From JAZOXB01 sp040096185 (lineage in GTDB: Bacteria > Bacillota > Clostridia > Oscillospirales > Oscillospiraceae): a stretch of DNA of 64,000 nt. Where the stretch lies: positions 1 to 64,000 of the forward strand of contig NZ_JBBMFF010000270.1 in NCBI RefSeq assembly GCF_040096185.1, given 5' to 3'. Position numbers and translations under genes: made by a program. The notes beneath the pieces are model-generated. The model made no database searches. It was not told the DNA's origin and worked only from the letters and a program-made list of their open reading frames with translations. Positions 42,845 through 50,482 of the stretch are shown one piece after another; positions within the stretch are counted from its first letter, which is position 1, and each line of letters starts with the position of its first letter.

Positions 42845-42948
42845 CCGTATGTCAAGCCCACGACAAAAAAATTTGCATCTTTTTTGAAGTTTTTTCGGGC
42901 AGCTGCAATAGCTGCCCGTAGCTGTTCCATACGGTATTCATGGCTCAT
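42829..42948 (-). CDS. Small ORF running across the Element 2 end
   Basis: A 39-codon ORF starting at ATG 42948, which overlaps the stop codon of the last recombinase (GCATGAGCC) and has AAAGGAAG as a ribosome-binding site. It encodes MSHEYRMEQLRAAIAAARKN followed by about 14 further element-encoded residues. The last few codons and the stop lie in integrase DNA, so the C-terminus depends on the target site. The inverted repeat at 42896-42918 is within this ORF. Function unknown; it may help recombination. Confidence 0.45.
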   Translation of the reverse strand: MSHEYRMEQLRAAIAAARKNFKKDANFFVVGLTYGCRRS

Positions 42949-44486
42949 GCTTCCTTTCCAGATTTCTCCGTTCCTAAAAAGTCCTGCGTAACATATTCTA
43001 TCTCAATCCGATCCCCAGGAAAAACATATACCCTGTTGATAAGCCGGTCTATCAGCGATTGCGTCAGGACATCGGTGCTGCCTACTTCCTGAACAATTTC
43101 CCGCTGTTTCAGCCTCGCCTCATAATCACTCTGTATCTGTTTGGTCTGCGCTGTGATAGCGGCATGGACATTCTTGGCCTGTACCAGTTCCGCGTCATAT
43201 ACTGCTTTCTGTGACCGGTAGGTTTCCAGATCGATCTCGCCAAGCGCATACCGTTCATAAAGCTGCCGTTTGCTGTCCTGTATAGCCCGCAACTTATCTT
43301 CATGCTCGGCCTGCTGGACCGTCTGTAAATCCAGCTTATCTTTACTGCCGTCGATTCCCAACGCCGGACACATCTGCGCCCGGATCGTCTCAAAGACTAC
43401 CTGCTCCAGATCAGCCATCTTTACCCGCACGCCATGACAGGGAAAACTTTCTGACACTTCGGAATGACGGCAATAAAACCATGCTCCATTTCTGAGTGAC
43501 ATAGCATGATCGCAGCATCCACAAAACACCTTTCCCCGAAGCAGATAGTCACGCCTTTTTTTATTGGGGAGGGAAAAACGCTTAATAGAAGTATTGGCCT
43601 GCTCAAACAATTCCTTGCTGACAATCGCGGAATGATGGTCGGGGATTTTGAACCACTCGCTTTCATCTTTGAGCTTCATGCAGCGGCTGCCGATTTCCTG
43701 CACCTTGCGTTTGCCGATTATGTAGGTGCCGATATACCGCTGATCCTCCAGCATCCGCAGGACTGTTGAACTGCTCCATACGCCGTGTGTCCTTGACACA
43801 TTATAATGGTCTTTTCCGTTATCCCTCCGATACTCTCCAGGCGTGGGAATATGGAGGGCGTACAACTTGCGGGTGATCTCTGCTGCGGTATTGCCTTCAG
43901 CCGCCCATTCAAATATCAGACGGACATTTCCCGCAACATTTTCGTCCGGCTCCATACGCCCGTCTGCGCTTTTGCGGTAGCCGTAAGGACAGATAACGCT
44001 CTGGTACTCGCCCCGGCGCATCTTCGCATATTTGGCGCTTTTTGTTTTCATGGACATATCACGGCTGTAGCACTCGCTGATAAGATACTTAAAGGCAACA
44101 TCAATCCCTCCGGTATCTCCTTTGAAATTGACGGTGTCAAAATCGTCGCTGACAGAGATAAACCGGGTGTGATAGAGCGGAAACACCCGCTCGATGAAAT
44201 AACCGGTCTCAATGCTGTTGCGTCCAAACCGGGATAGGTCTTTGACAATGATACAGTCGATACTTCCTGCCTGCACCATCGTCAAAAGCTCCTGCACTGC
44301 GGGACGTTCAAAATTCGTACCCGTATGGCCATTATCGACAAACTCCAAAACCTCGCCATTATCCCATTCCGGCAGCGACATGGCTTTTTCCCGCAGGATA
44401 AGGCGCTGGTTCGGAATACTCAAACTTTCTGTCTTAATATCCTCCACGGATAACCGAATATAAAGGGCAATTACATATTTGCGCAT
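42945..44486 (-). CDS. Large serine recombinase 3 (boundary-proximal)
   Basis: A 513-aa large serine recombinase: resolvase domain with the nucleophile in ALYIRLSVED (Ser13), IIVKDLSRFGRNSIETG, then a recombinase domain and a zinc ribbon (VFCGCCDHAM), and a coiled-coil C-terminus. It overlaps the upstream recombinase gene by 16 nt. Together with the next two it probably catalyses integration and excision; which of the three is essential cannot be seen. Confidence 0.92.
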   Translation of the reverse strand: MRKYVIALYIRLSVEDIKTESLSIPNQRLILREKAMSLPEWDNGEVLEFVDNGHTGTNFERPAVQELLTMVQAGSIDCIIVKDLSRFGRNSIETGYFIERVFPLYHTRFISVSDDFDTVNFKGDTGGIDVAFKYLISECYSRDMSMKTKSAKYAKMRRGEYQSVICPYGYRKSADGRMEPDENVAGNVRLIFEWAAEGNTAAEITRKLYALHIPTPGEYRRDNGKDHYNVSRTHGVWSSSTVLRMLEDQRYIGTYIIGKRKVQEIGSRCMKLKDESEWFKIPDHHSAIVSKELFEQANTSIKRFSLPNKKRRDYLLRGKVFCGCCDHAMSLRNGAWFYCRHSEVSESFPCHGVRVKMADLEQVVFETIRAQMCPALGIDGSKDKLDLQTVQQAEHEDKLRAIQDSKRQLYERYALGEIDLETYRSQKAVYDAELVQAKNVHAAITAQTKQIQSDYEARLKQREIVQEVGSTDVLTQSLIDRLINRVYVFPGDRIEIEYVTQDFLGTEKSGKEA

Positions 44487-46123
44487 GACTCCACTTCCTT
44501 TCCCTGAAATTCACTCTTAAAGCGGAAGGTCACATGAATATCCCGTTTGTGGTCTATCTCGATCCGCTCAATCAGCCGGTCAATCAGTTCTGCCGTAAGC
44601 AGGTGATCCTTTGCCAGTGACTTTGCATCCTTTTCCATAGTCCGGTAGCGTACAAACTGTTCGTCGAGAGCATCCATATCCCTTTCAAGCTCGGTGATCT
44701 CACCGGACAGTGTATTGATGGATTCCTCATAATCCGCTTTCAGTTCAAAGTATTCCTCGCTTGTCAAAACACCCTGTACAAAGTTCTCATATAGGCCGCG
44801 GATCAACCGGCGTTTCTTTTCAATTTCCTGCCGTTTGGATGACATCTGGCCCCTGAGTTTATCCTTTTCCTGTTTTTGCCTTGCCTCCAACTGAAAGAGG
44901 GGGAGAGACATTCCCAGGGCAACCGTCAGCTCTTTCTCCAAAACAGATGTGACCGTAGCGATCAGCTCCGTTTCCTGTATCATCACACCCTTGCAGCTAT
45001 CTTTTTCTACCCGGCTGTTGGTAAGGCAATGAAACCAGTAAATATCCGGCCCTTTTTTGCGCTCCGCCCGCTGCCGGTGGAGACTCCTGCCGCAATCCGC
45101 ACAGAATACCTTTCCCTTAAAGATATTGGGGGTATATGGTTTTTTTGGCACAGCCTTGCTTTGCTCGCAGACCTGTTTCCGATAGTCCTGTACCGCCTCA
45201 AAAACCGCATGGCTGATAATAGGCTCATGGGTATGCCTTGCAACGATCAGATTATCGTCTCCGGCCTGTACCTGCTGGTGGTCTACAATTTTGGTCTTGC
45301 CCTGTACCAGATCACCGGTATAAACCTCACTTTCCAGTATCTTCATTACAGTACGGGTCTGCCATTTCCCGCTCCCGATCAGCCCAGGGCTGGTAATTTC
45401 ACCGGTAGTCTTTTTATAATGGCTTGGGGCAGGAATCCCCATTTCATTCAGATTACGCACAATACGGTTTAACGCTACACGCTCATAAGCCCACTGGAAA
45501 ATCTGCTGCACAACAGGAGCGGCGGCCTCGTCAATCAGCAGTTTATGACAGTTCTCCGGGTCTTTCCGGTAGCCGTATGGAGCCCGTGCGCCAATATAGT
45601 CACCGTCTTTCATGGCCTGCCTTGCCTGGGCCTTGATCTTCCGGCCAATATCCAGCGAATAGGCTTCATTTATCATGTTTTTCAGCGGAAGCATAATGCC
45701 TCCGTGAAGATTGCCGGGGTCTGCCGTATCAAACTGATCTGTAGCCGCAATAAAACGGACATTGTGCGTGTAGAAATACTGTTCGATATAATAGCCGGTA
45801 TCAATGGAATTACGCCCCAGGCGGGATAGGTCCTTAACAATCACACAGTTGATATAGCCTGCCTCAATATCCGAAAGCATCTGTTGAAAGCCCGGACGAT
45901 GGAAATTCGTGCCCGTCATGCCGTTGTCGATATAGGTATCATAGACGACAAAATCCGGTTTATCAGCAAGAAAATCATTCAGGACCAGCTTTTGGTTTTC
46001 CACCGAACATCCCCGTTTCTTGTTATCCTCCACGGAAAGCCGGATATACAGTGCTACATGAACATATAAAGATGGTACTGGCTCAGCCGTGATTACTGTT
46101 TCTTTTCTGCTCTTTCTTGCCAT
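44471..46123 (-). CDS. Large serine recombinase 2
   Basis: A 550-aa serine recombinase with an N-terminal extension before the catalytic Ser30 (VALYIRLSVED). Conserved IVKDLSRLGRNSIDTGYYIEQ, zinc ribbon VFCADCGRSLHRQ and a long coiled coil (residues about 400-480, KQEKDKLRGQMSSKRQEIEKKRR). The stop codon of recombinase 1 directly precedes its start, so the three are translated as a unit. Confidence 0.92.
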   Translation of the reverse strand: MARKSRKETVITAEPVPSLYVHVALYIRLSVEDNKKRGCSVENQKLVLNDFLADKPDFVVYDTYIDNGMTGTNFHRPGFQQMLSDIEAGYINCVIVKDLSRLGRNSIDTGYYIEQYFYTHNVRFIAATDQFDTADPGNLHGGIMLPLKNMINEAYSLDIGRKIKAQARQAMKDGDYIGARAPYGYRKDPENCHKLLIDEAAAPVVQQIFQWAYERVALNRIVRNLNEMGIPAPSHYKKTTGEITSPGLIGSGKWQTRTVMKILESEVYTGDLVQGKTKIVDHQQVQAGDDNLIVARHTHEPIISHAVFEAVQDYRKQVCEQSKAVPKKPYTPNIFKGKVFCADCGRSLHRQRAERKKGPDIYWFHCLTNSRVEKDSCKGVMIQETELIATVTSVLEKELTVALGMSLPLFQLEARQKQEKDKLRGQMSSKRQEIEKKRRLIRGLYENFVQGVLTSEEYFELKADYEESINTLSGEITELERDMDALDEQFVRYRTMEKDAKSLAKDHLLTAELIDRLIERIEIDHKRDIHVTFRFKSEFQGKEVESCANM

Positions 46124-47752
46124 TTAACCCACCTTCCTTTCCGCGGCCTGTTCTACGATCTGCTCTGCCAGGGCAACCGCTTTTTTGTATTCGTCCTGAT
46201 AATTAAATTCAATATGCAGCTCGTCCTTGCTAATCACGCGAATACTGCGGATAAGCTGCATGACTGCGCGGCGGTCAATTTCCTCCATCGTGGAAAACTG
46301 CATGAAGTGATTGATCCAGCGGTTCCGCTCGCTGCGGTTTTCCAATACATCTGTCAGCCGTTCCTCCCATTCCGCAACTGCCTTTTGCAGCAATTCAATG
46401 TCCGCATTGTATTTCCGCTTGTAGGATAGATATTCTTCTTTGGTAAGAATCCCGCTCACCAGATTTTCATAGAGCTTCGTCTTGAAACCCTCAATCTGTG
46501 CCAACTGTTTTTCATTGGCTCTGATCTGTCCGGCGTATTCCTGGGCCAGTTCCCGGTTGATCCGTTCCTGACTGATACTGGACAACAGCGAATCCAGAGA
46601 AGCCACATTTTCAATATGGCCCTTTAAGCTGTCCTGCACACACTCGATCAAGTCGTCCTCTTTCAGCATCACAGAGGAAGCGCAGCCATTCTTTTTGCCC
46701 GTAGGGCAATAGTAGTAGTGGTATTCCTTGTCTTTGTAGCGGTTTGTCTTACGGGTCATGCGGCAGCCGCAGCATCCACAGATCAAAATACCGGAGAACA
46801 GATATACCTTATCCGATTTAGGAGAGGTCCGGGTGTCAATCCGGCGAAGTCGCTGAATCAGGTCAAAATCGTGTTTCTGGATAATCGCCTCATGGGTGCC
46901 CTCTACACGAATCCACTCGGATGAAGGCTTATCCTCACGCTCCTTCAATTTGAAGTGGGGCGTTGTCTGTTTTCCCTGCACCAGTGTCCCGGTATAGGTT
47001 TCGTCCTTCAAAATGCGGATGATGGTAGTGGCAGACCATTTACAATCCTTACGGTCCGTATAGCCGCCTTTGGCATGGGGCATCCCGTGATTCCTCTTAT
47101 AAGCCAGCGGAGAGAGAATACCCATGCGGTTCAGTTCATCAGCAATATGGGAAGCACTGAATCCTTCCAGACGCTTTCTGAAAATATCCCGTACCACACC
47201 CGCTGCATACTCGTCAACTTCCAAACTCTTATGCTTGTCGCCAGTTTTTACATAACCGTAAATAGTAAAAGCTCCAACAAAATCACCGCTGCGTCGTTTC
47301 ACATCCAGGGCACTCCGGGTCTTTACGGAAATATCCCGGCAGTATGCCTCGTTCATAATGTTTTTTACCGATACGGTGAGATCATCTGCAGCGTCATTTT
47401 CCGTGTCTACATTGTCATTGATGGCGATAAAACGGACGCCGTAGGCCGGAAATACCCGACGCATATAACGGCCCGTCTCTATGTACTCACGCCCCAGGCG
47501 GGAAAGGTCTTTTACAATGACACAGTTAGCCTCGCCCTGTTCGATCATCCGCATCATTTCCTGAAATGCTGGACGGTCAAAGAGGACACCGCTGTAACCG
47601 TCGTCAATCTTTTCTGCCACAACCTCAATCTCCGGGTGCCGGGCAATGAAATCATCAATGAGCCGCCGCTGATTGGCAACGCTGTCACTTTCCACCGACT
47701 TGTCATCCGTATAGGAAAGACGGATATACTTAATAGCTTTATAAACCTGCAT
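46124..47752 (-). CDS. Large serine recombinase 1 (first of the operon)
   Basis: A 542-aa serine recombinase; Ser13 lies in AIKYIRLSYTDD. Start ATG 47752 is chosen because GAAAGGAG lies 9 nt upstream; the longer open frame adds 15 residues without a site. It has VIVKDLSRLGREYIETG, zinc ribbon ILICGCCGCRM and a coiled coil near residues 410-470. It is less similar to the other two, which suggests division of labour. Confidence 0.92.
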   Translation of the reverse strand: MQVYKAIKYIRLSYTDDKSVESDSVANQRRLIDDFIARHPEIEVVAEKIDDGYSGVLFDRPAFQEMMRMIEQGEANCVIVKDLSRLGREYIETGRYMRRVFPAYGVRFIAINDNVDTENDAADDLTVSVKNIMNEAYCRDISVKTRSALDVKRRSGDFVGAFTIYGYVKTGDKHKSLEVDEYAAGVVRDIFRKRLEGFSASHIADELNRMGILSPLAYKRNHGMPHAKGGYTDRKDCKWSATTIIRILKDETYTGTLVQGKQTTPHFKLKEREDKPSSEWIRVEGTHEAIIQKHDFDLIQRLRRIDTRTSPKSDKVYLFSGILICGCCGCRMTRKTNRYKDKEYHYYYCPTGKKNGCASSVMLKEDDLIECVQDSLKGHIENVASLDSLLSSISQERINRELAQEYAGQIRANEKQLAQIEGFKTKLYENLVSGILTKEEYLSYKRKYNADIELLQKAVAEWEERLTDVLENRSERNRWINHFMQFSTMEEIDRRAVMQLIRSIRVISKDELHIEFNYQDEYKKAVALAEQIVEQAAERKVG

Positions 47753-47891
47753 AAAAAAACACTCCTTTCGTTGCGCAGAAAAATCCCCGCAATTCAAGAA
47801 GTGTGGTTATGCCGTATTCAATTCCTTTTCCGACTCTTATTGTACCACGCTCTTACGGGAAAGTCAGCCCTTTTCTGGAAGAAATTTTGCT

Positions 47892-48104
47892 TCACCGTAA
47901 AATACCCTTGATACATTCCTCCAGGGTGGCACCGCCAGGGGCAAAGCTGGCCCGGACGGTAAAACGTCCGCACTTAAAACGGTAAGGGTTTTTGATCTGG
48001 CGCACAAATTCAGTGATTCGTTCCTCGCGGGGAAGCTCCTTATCCACGGTGACATCCCGAATGTCTACCAATGAACCGCTTCCGCCAGCAGTAATATTCT
48101 CCAT
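47892..48104 (-). CDS. Small conserved protein preceding the recombinases
   Basis: A 70-aa soluble protein (SLVDIRDVTVDKELPREERITEFVRQIKNPYRFKCGRFTVRASFAPGGATLEECIKG in pattern form). AAGGAGTTGG precedes the ATG. Short proteins with this NPYRFK...VRASFA layout recur in Clostridia mobile elements; function unknown. It may regulate recombination. Confidence 0.7.
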   Translation of the reverse strand: MENITAGGSGSLVDIRDVTVDKELPREERITEFVRQIKNPYRFKCGRFTVRASFAPGGATLEECIKGILR

Positions 48105-48700
48105 AATACCAACTCCTTCCTGAAATTACTGGTCTATCAAAACCACATGAATAAGCCGGACCCGCCCTATAAATAGAAACAGGTCCGGCCCATTGTATCT
48201 GATTTCGATTTTGCTTGCCGTATTTGCCACGCCCCCCGGCAGCTCTGTCTACACAAAGCGGGGTTGCCATAGGCTGCGGCCAGCTTTACCGCATCATAGC
48301 CCCGCAGATGCCGCCGCTTTGCCAGAGCAAGCGCACACCGCAGGGACTTCCCTTCAAGTCCGTGAGAGATTGTGAAAAAGTACCATTATGATCTGCGCCG
48401 TCGTCGCGCCCGGCCTGCCACAGCCGGGTCAATGGATTGCGTGGATCGCTCGGACAGCCGGATTCATCACCTCCCTGGCTGCCTGTCTTTGCGCCGCTCC
48501 ATTTGCCGCTCGGAACACAGAATGACGTACCCATAGCAACGTATATTCGGTTGTCAAAGTGCAACGAGGGCACGGCCATTATGACATTTTATAGTTGGGG
48601 TGGACCAGAGCATGTGCTGTATGGCCGCACCCATTGGACTTGTCTGCCGAATATGTCCCTCTATTATTCATTTCATTTTCGGGGGCAAAGTTGCCGTCTG
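48105..48700 (-). other. Noncoding region between sigma factor and recombinase module of Element 2
   Basis: About 600 nt without a supported gene. On the minus strand TTTGACAACCGAATA (48544-48558) begins a possible promoter: -35 TTGACA (48552-48557), 16-bp spacer, extended -10 TGCTATGGG (hexamer 48530-48535). A stem, GCCGGACC/GGTCCGGC (48155-48162 and 48182-48189), lies near the small gene at 47892. The ORFs in this stretch have no ribosome-binding sites and no recognisable protein sequence. Confidence 0.45.
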
Positions 48701-49123
48701 TCAGGAAAGTTCTTTCAAAAACTTTTCCAAACTTCGCAGGCCGGCATTGATAGAGCGAGTAATTCGGCTCTTATGGGTGCCCTCCGCTTTTGCAATATCC
48801 GATTTGCTCATGCCAAGAAAATAGTGCGCATAAATCCGATTCCGCTGTTTCTCCGGCAAAGAGGCAAGTGCCTGATACAGCCTGGCATTTTCTTCTTTCC
48901 GTTCCAAAATATCCGCAGGTGTCAGGACAATTACCAGAGCGTCACGCTCGACATTGGCATCATAGTCCAGCGAAAAATATGCTTTGTGCCGGTATGTACG
49001 CAAAATATAAGCCGCCTCATTCAGCTTATACTCATGGAGCAAATCAGCCACTTCGTCCGGCACTTCCACAATGGTATCAGTTGTATAAAACGGGTAATAA
49101 TCCCGCAGATTGATCTTTTTCAT
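48701..49123 (-). CDS. Sigma-70-family factor of Element 2
   Basis: A 140-aa small sigma factor; ATG 49123 follows GGAGGATAATCTA, nearly the same as the site of the Element 1 factor. N-terminal YYPFYTTDTIVEVPDEVADLL is a degenerate region 2, and region 4 is clear: LPEKQRNRIYAHYFLGMSKSDIAKAEGTHKSRI. It occupies the same relative position (after a leader, before the recombination genes) as the Element 1 sigma gene and probably controls the same function in its own element. Confidence 0.85.
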   Translation of the reverse strand: MKKINLRDYYPFYTTDTIVEVPDEVADLLHEYKLNEAAYILRTYRHKAYFSLDYDANVERDALVIVLTPADILERKEENARLYQALASLPEKQRNRIYAHYFLGMSKSDIAKAEGTHKSRITRSINAGLRSLEKFLKELS

Positions 49124-49164
49124 TAGATTATCCTCCAATTTCAATTTTTGAGTTGATAGGCAAA

Positions 49165-49194
49165 ATCGAAATCAGAGGGCGGGGAGCGACAGCC
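49165..49194 (-). promoter_or_regulatory. Conserved coding leader GCRSPPSDFD before the Element 2 sigma gene
   Basis: Minus-strand translation gives GGTPGCRSPPSDFD and stops 8 codons later at 49141-49143, 18 nt before the sigma start. The counterpart in Element 1 is GCRSPPSDLD at 39834-39863. Codon differences are almost all synonymous, including AGC against TCC for serine. This supports a translated leader peptide with a Pro-Pro step; the start codon is not clear. Confidence 0.55.
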
Positions 49195-49338
49195 AGGAGT
49201 TCCGCCTACAAGAAAAAAATCAGATAGGCTTGTCCGCCTTTCAGATATGAAAAAAGCGCGTACCTGTTTTATTTCAGGAACGCGCTCATAGGAATATTTT
49301 GTTGAGTATTGGGGAAAAGGATAAAAATATGTCGATAC

Positions 49339-49368
49339 AAAAAGCGCCGCAGCGTTTTGAGCTGCGGC
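49339..49368 (-). terminator. Terminator upstream of the sigma leader (minus strand)
   Basis: On the minus strand GCCGCAG pairs with CTGCGGC across a 9-nt loop and is followed by GCTTTTT. It ends transcription from the regulator genes before the sigma leader. Confidence 0.7.
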
Positions 49369-49584
49369 ACTAAAAGATTTTCGGCTATATCGTTGTCGGT
49401 TTCTGTAGAAATATTGGACCTTCCAAATGTGCATGTCTGCCCCCATACCTGGGGGAGCACAAACAGATTAGAACGGTATTGCTTTTATACTTCCCCCAAT
49501 CTGTTACTTTGGGGACATTATATAGGGTATAGTAATCAGCCTCCGTTCACCTTTTTCTCAGAAGTTAATCAAGATGTTGTAATT
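49369..49584. other. Short regulatory gap with C/G-rich stems
   Basis: It contains CCCCC-ATACCT-GGGGG near 49441-49456 and CCCC...GGGG near 49494-49515, plus AACAGATT/AATCTGTT around them. No gene. It may hold the promoter of the sigma leader or the end of the winged-helix gene's transcript. Confidence 0.35.
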
Positions 49585-50034
49585 TCACTTCTTTTGCTGC
49601 GTTGTGTCAAATTTATATCCAACACCGCGCACACTGATAATATAATCTGGAATGTCCGGGGATATTTTGAGTTTTTGCCGCAGCCGACTCATTATGTTAT
49701 GAATCGCAGTTAGTTCGTTCTCAACATATTCCTCACTCCATACATGGTAGGCTATGGTTTCAAAGGTCATTACTCGTCTTCGATTCATAAGCAATAAGTA
49801 AAGGGCATTAAACTCTCTGACCGACAAATCTACCTTTTTCCCTTGGACAGCGACCTCTCTTTCTTCCAGACAAAAATACAGATCACCTTCCCGAATTTCT
49901 GTTAAAGGTTGAGACGTATCTATCCGTGCGCCAAAAGAATCCGGGTTAGTACATGGGATGGCCGAAAAGCCCTGCTGTTGTTCTGTTTCAAGGACAAACT
50001 GTATCATTTCGCGTTTCTGCTCAACATCAAGCAA
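49585..50034 (-). CDS. OmpR-type winged-helix regulator without receiver domain
   Basis: About 149 aa from a TTG at 50034. The C-terminal ~100 residues are a PhoB/OmpR winged helix (VDLSVREFNALYLLLMNRRRVMTFETIAYHVWS...IISVRGVGYKF), but there is no receiver domain. The frame is open further upstream and reads LAVLDLSENGRQIGEKLFVLLD without ATG or GTG; one extra G in the ATGGGAAA at about 50095-50100 would give a start there. The true N-terminus is therefore uncertain and a small deletion is possible. It follows the DtxR-type gene. Confidence 0.65.
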   Translation of the reverse strand: MLDVEQKREMIQFVLETEQQQGFSAIPCTNPDSFGARIDTSQPLTEIREGDLYFCLEEREVAVQGKKVDLSVREFNALYLLLMNRRRVMTFETIAYHVWSEEYVENELTAIHNIMSRLRQKLKISPDIPDYIISVRGVGYKFDTTQQKK

Positions 50035-50087
50035 AACAAAAAGTTTCTCACCAATCTGCCGGCCATTCTCCGATAAATCAAGTACCG

Positions 50088-50471
50088 CTAGTTTCCCATG
50101 TCATCACCTTCCTTCCTTAAAGCGTCTTTCAATTTCTGAAAGGATTCCTCGCTGATTGCGTGTTCTATCCGGCAGGCGTCTTGCTCTGCCGTTTCCTGAT
50201 CGACACCGGCAGCGACAAGCTGCTCCGTAAAGAATCGGTGCCGTTCATAAATTTTCTCGGCAATCTCCCGGCCTATGTCTGTCAGATGGAGAAAACCATC
50301 TTTATCCACGGTCAGAAAGCCACCGTCCCGCAGGACACCTACTGCATGGCTGATACTCGGTTTGCTAAAGCCCATGTGTCGGGCAAGATCAACAGAGCGT
50401 ACCATGCCGGATTTCTTTTGCAGCATTAGTATGGCCTCTAAGTAGTCCTCGCCTGACGCATGAAGTTTCAT
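50088..50471 (-). CDS. DtxR/MntR-family metal-dependent repressor
   Basis: A 127-aa protein: winged helix (HASGEDYLEAILMLQKKSGMVRSVDLARHMGFSKPSISHAV in pattern form) followed by the dimerisation/metal domain with ERHRFFTEQL, DACRIEHAIS, the usual metal ligands (His, Glu, Cys). ATG 50471 follows GGGAGGAACGG. It lacks the SH3-like third domain, as MntR does. Located 11 nt after the ABC gene, it probably senses iron or manganese and controls the uptake cassette. Confidence 0.85.
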   Translation of the reverse strand: MKLHASGEDYLEAILMLQKKSGMVRSVDLARHMGFSKPSISHAVGVLRDGGFLTVDKDGFLHLTDIGREIAEKIYERHRFFTEQLVAAGVDQETAEQDACRIEHAISEESFQKLKDALRKEGDDMGN

Positions 50472-50482
50472 CCGTTCCTCCC

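Larger units (their letters stand above)
76..42845. mobile_element. Element 1: tRNA-Leu-integrated ICE (tyrosine integrase family)
   Basis: The left boundary is the truncated tRNA-Leu. The body has a full Gram-positive type IV secretion set: MobC, relaxase, PcfB, VirD4-like coupling protein, Maff2, VirB6-like protein, PrgI, VirB4 and CHAP hydrolase. At the right it has an excisionase-like gene and a tyrosine integrase. Partition genes (ParA/ParB), anti-restriction proteins, a sortase-anchored adhesin and two cargo blocks (Gabija-type; agr/ABC) are included. The right end is not in the window because a second element interrupts the integrase at about 42845; the rest of the integrase and the far attachment site should lie beyond 64000. 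Confidence 0.88.

Noticed and set aside
42896..42918. Inverted repeat CGGGCAGCT/AGCTGCCCG as a terminator of the recombinase operon
   Set aside because: On the minus strand it is followed by A residues, not T, and lies inside a translated small ORF (Ala/Arg codons).
46955..47911. 318-codon plus-strand frame
   Set aside because: Antisense shadow of serine recombinase 1, which has all catalytic motifs.
48040..48270. 76-codon minus-strand frame upstream of the small recombinase-associated gene
   Set aside because: Overlaps the better supported 70-aa gene in another frame and has low-complexity, Trp/Cys-rich translation without a ribosome-binding site.
48437..49126. 229-codon plus-strand frame over the Element 2 sigma gene
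   Set aside because: Antisense to a sigma factor with clear region 4 and ribosome-binding site.
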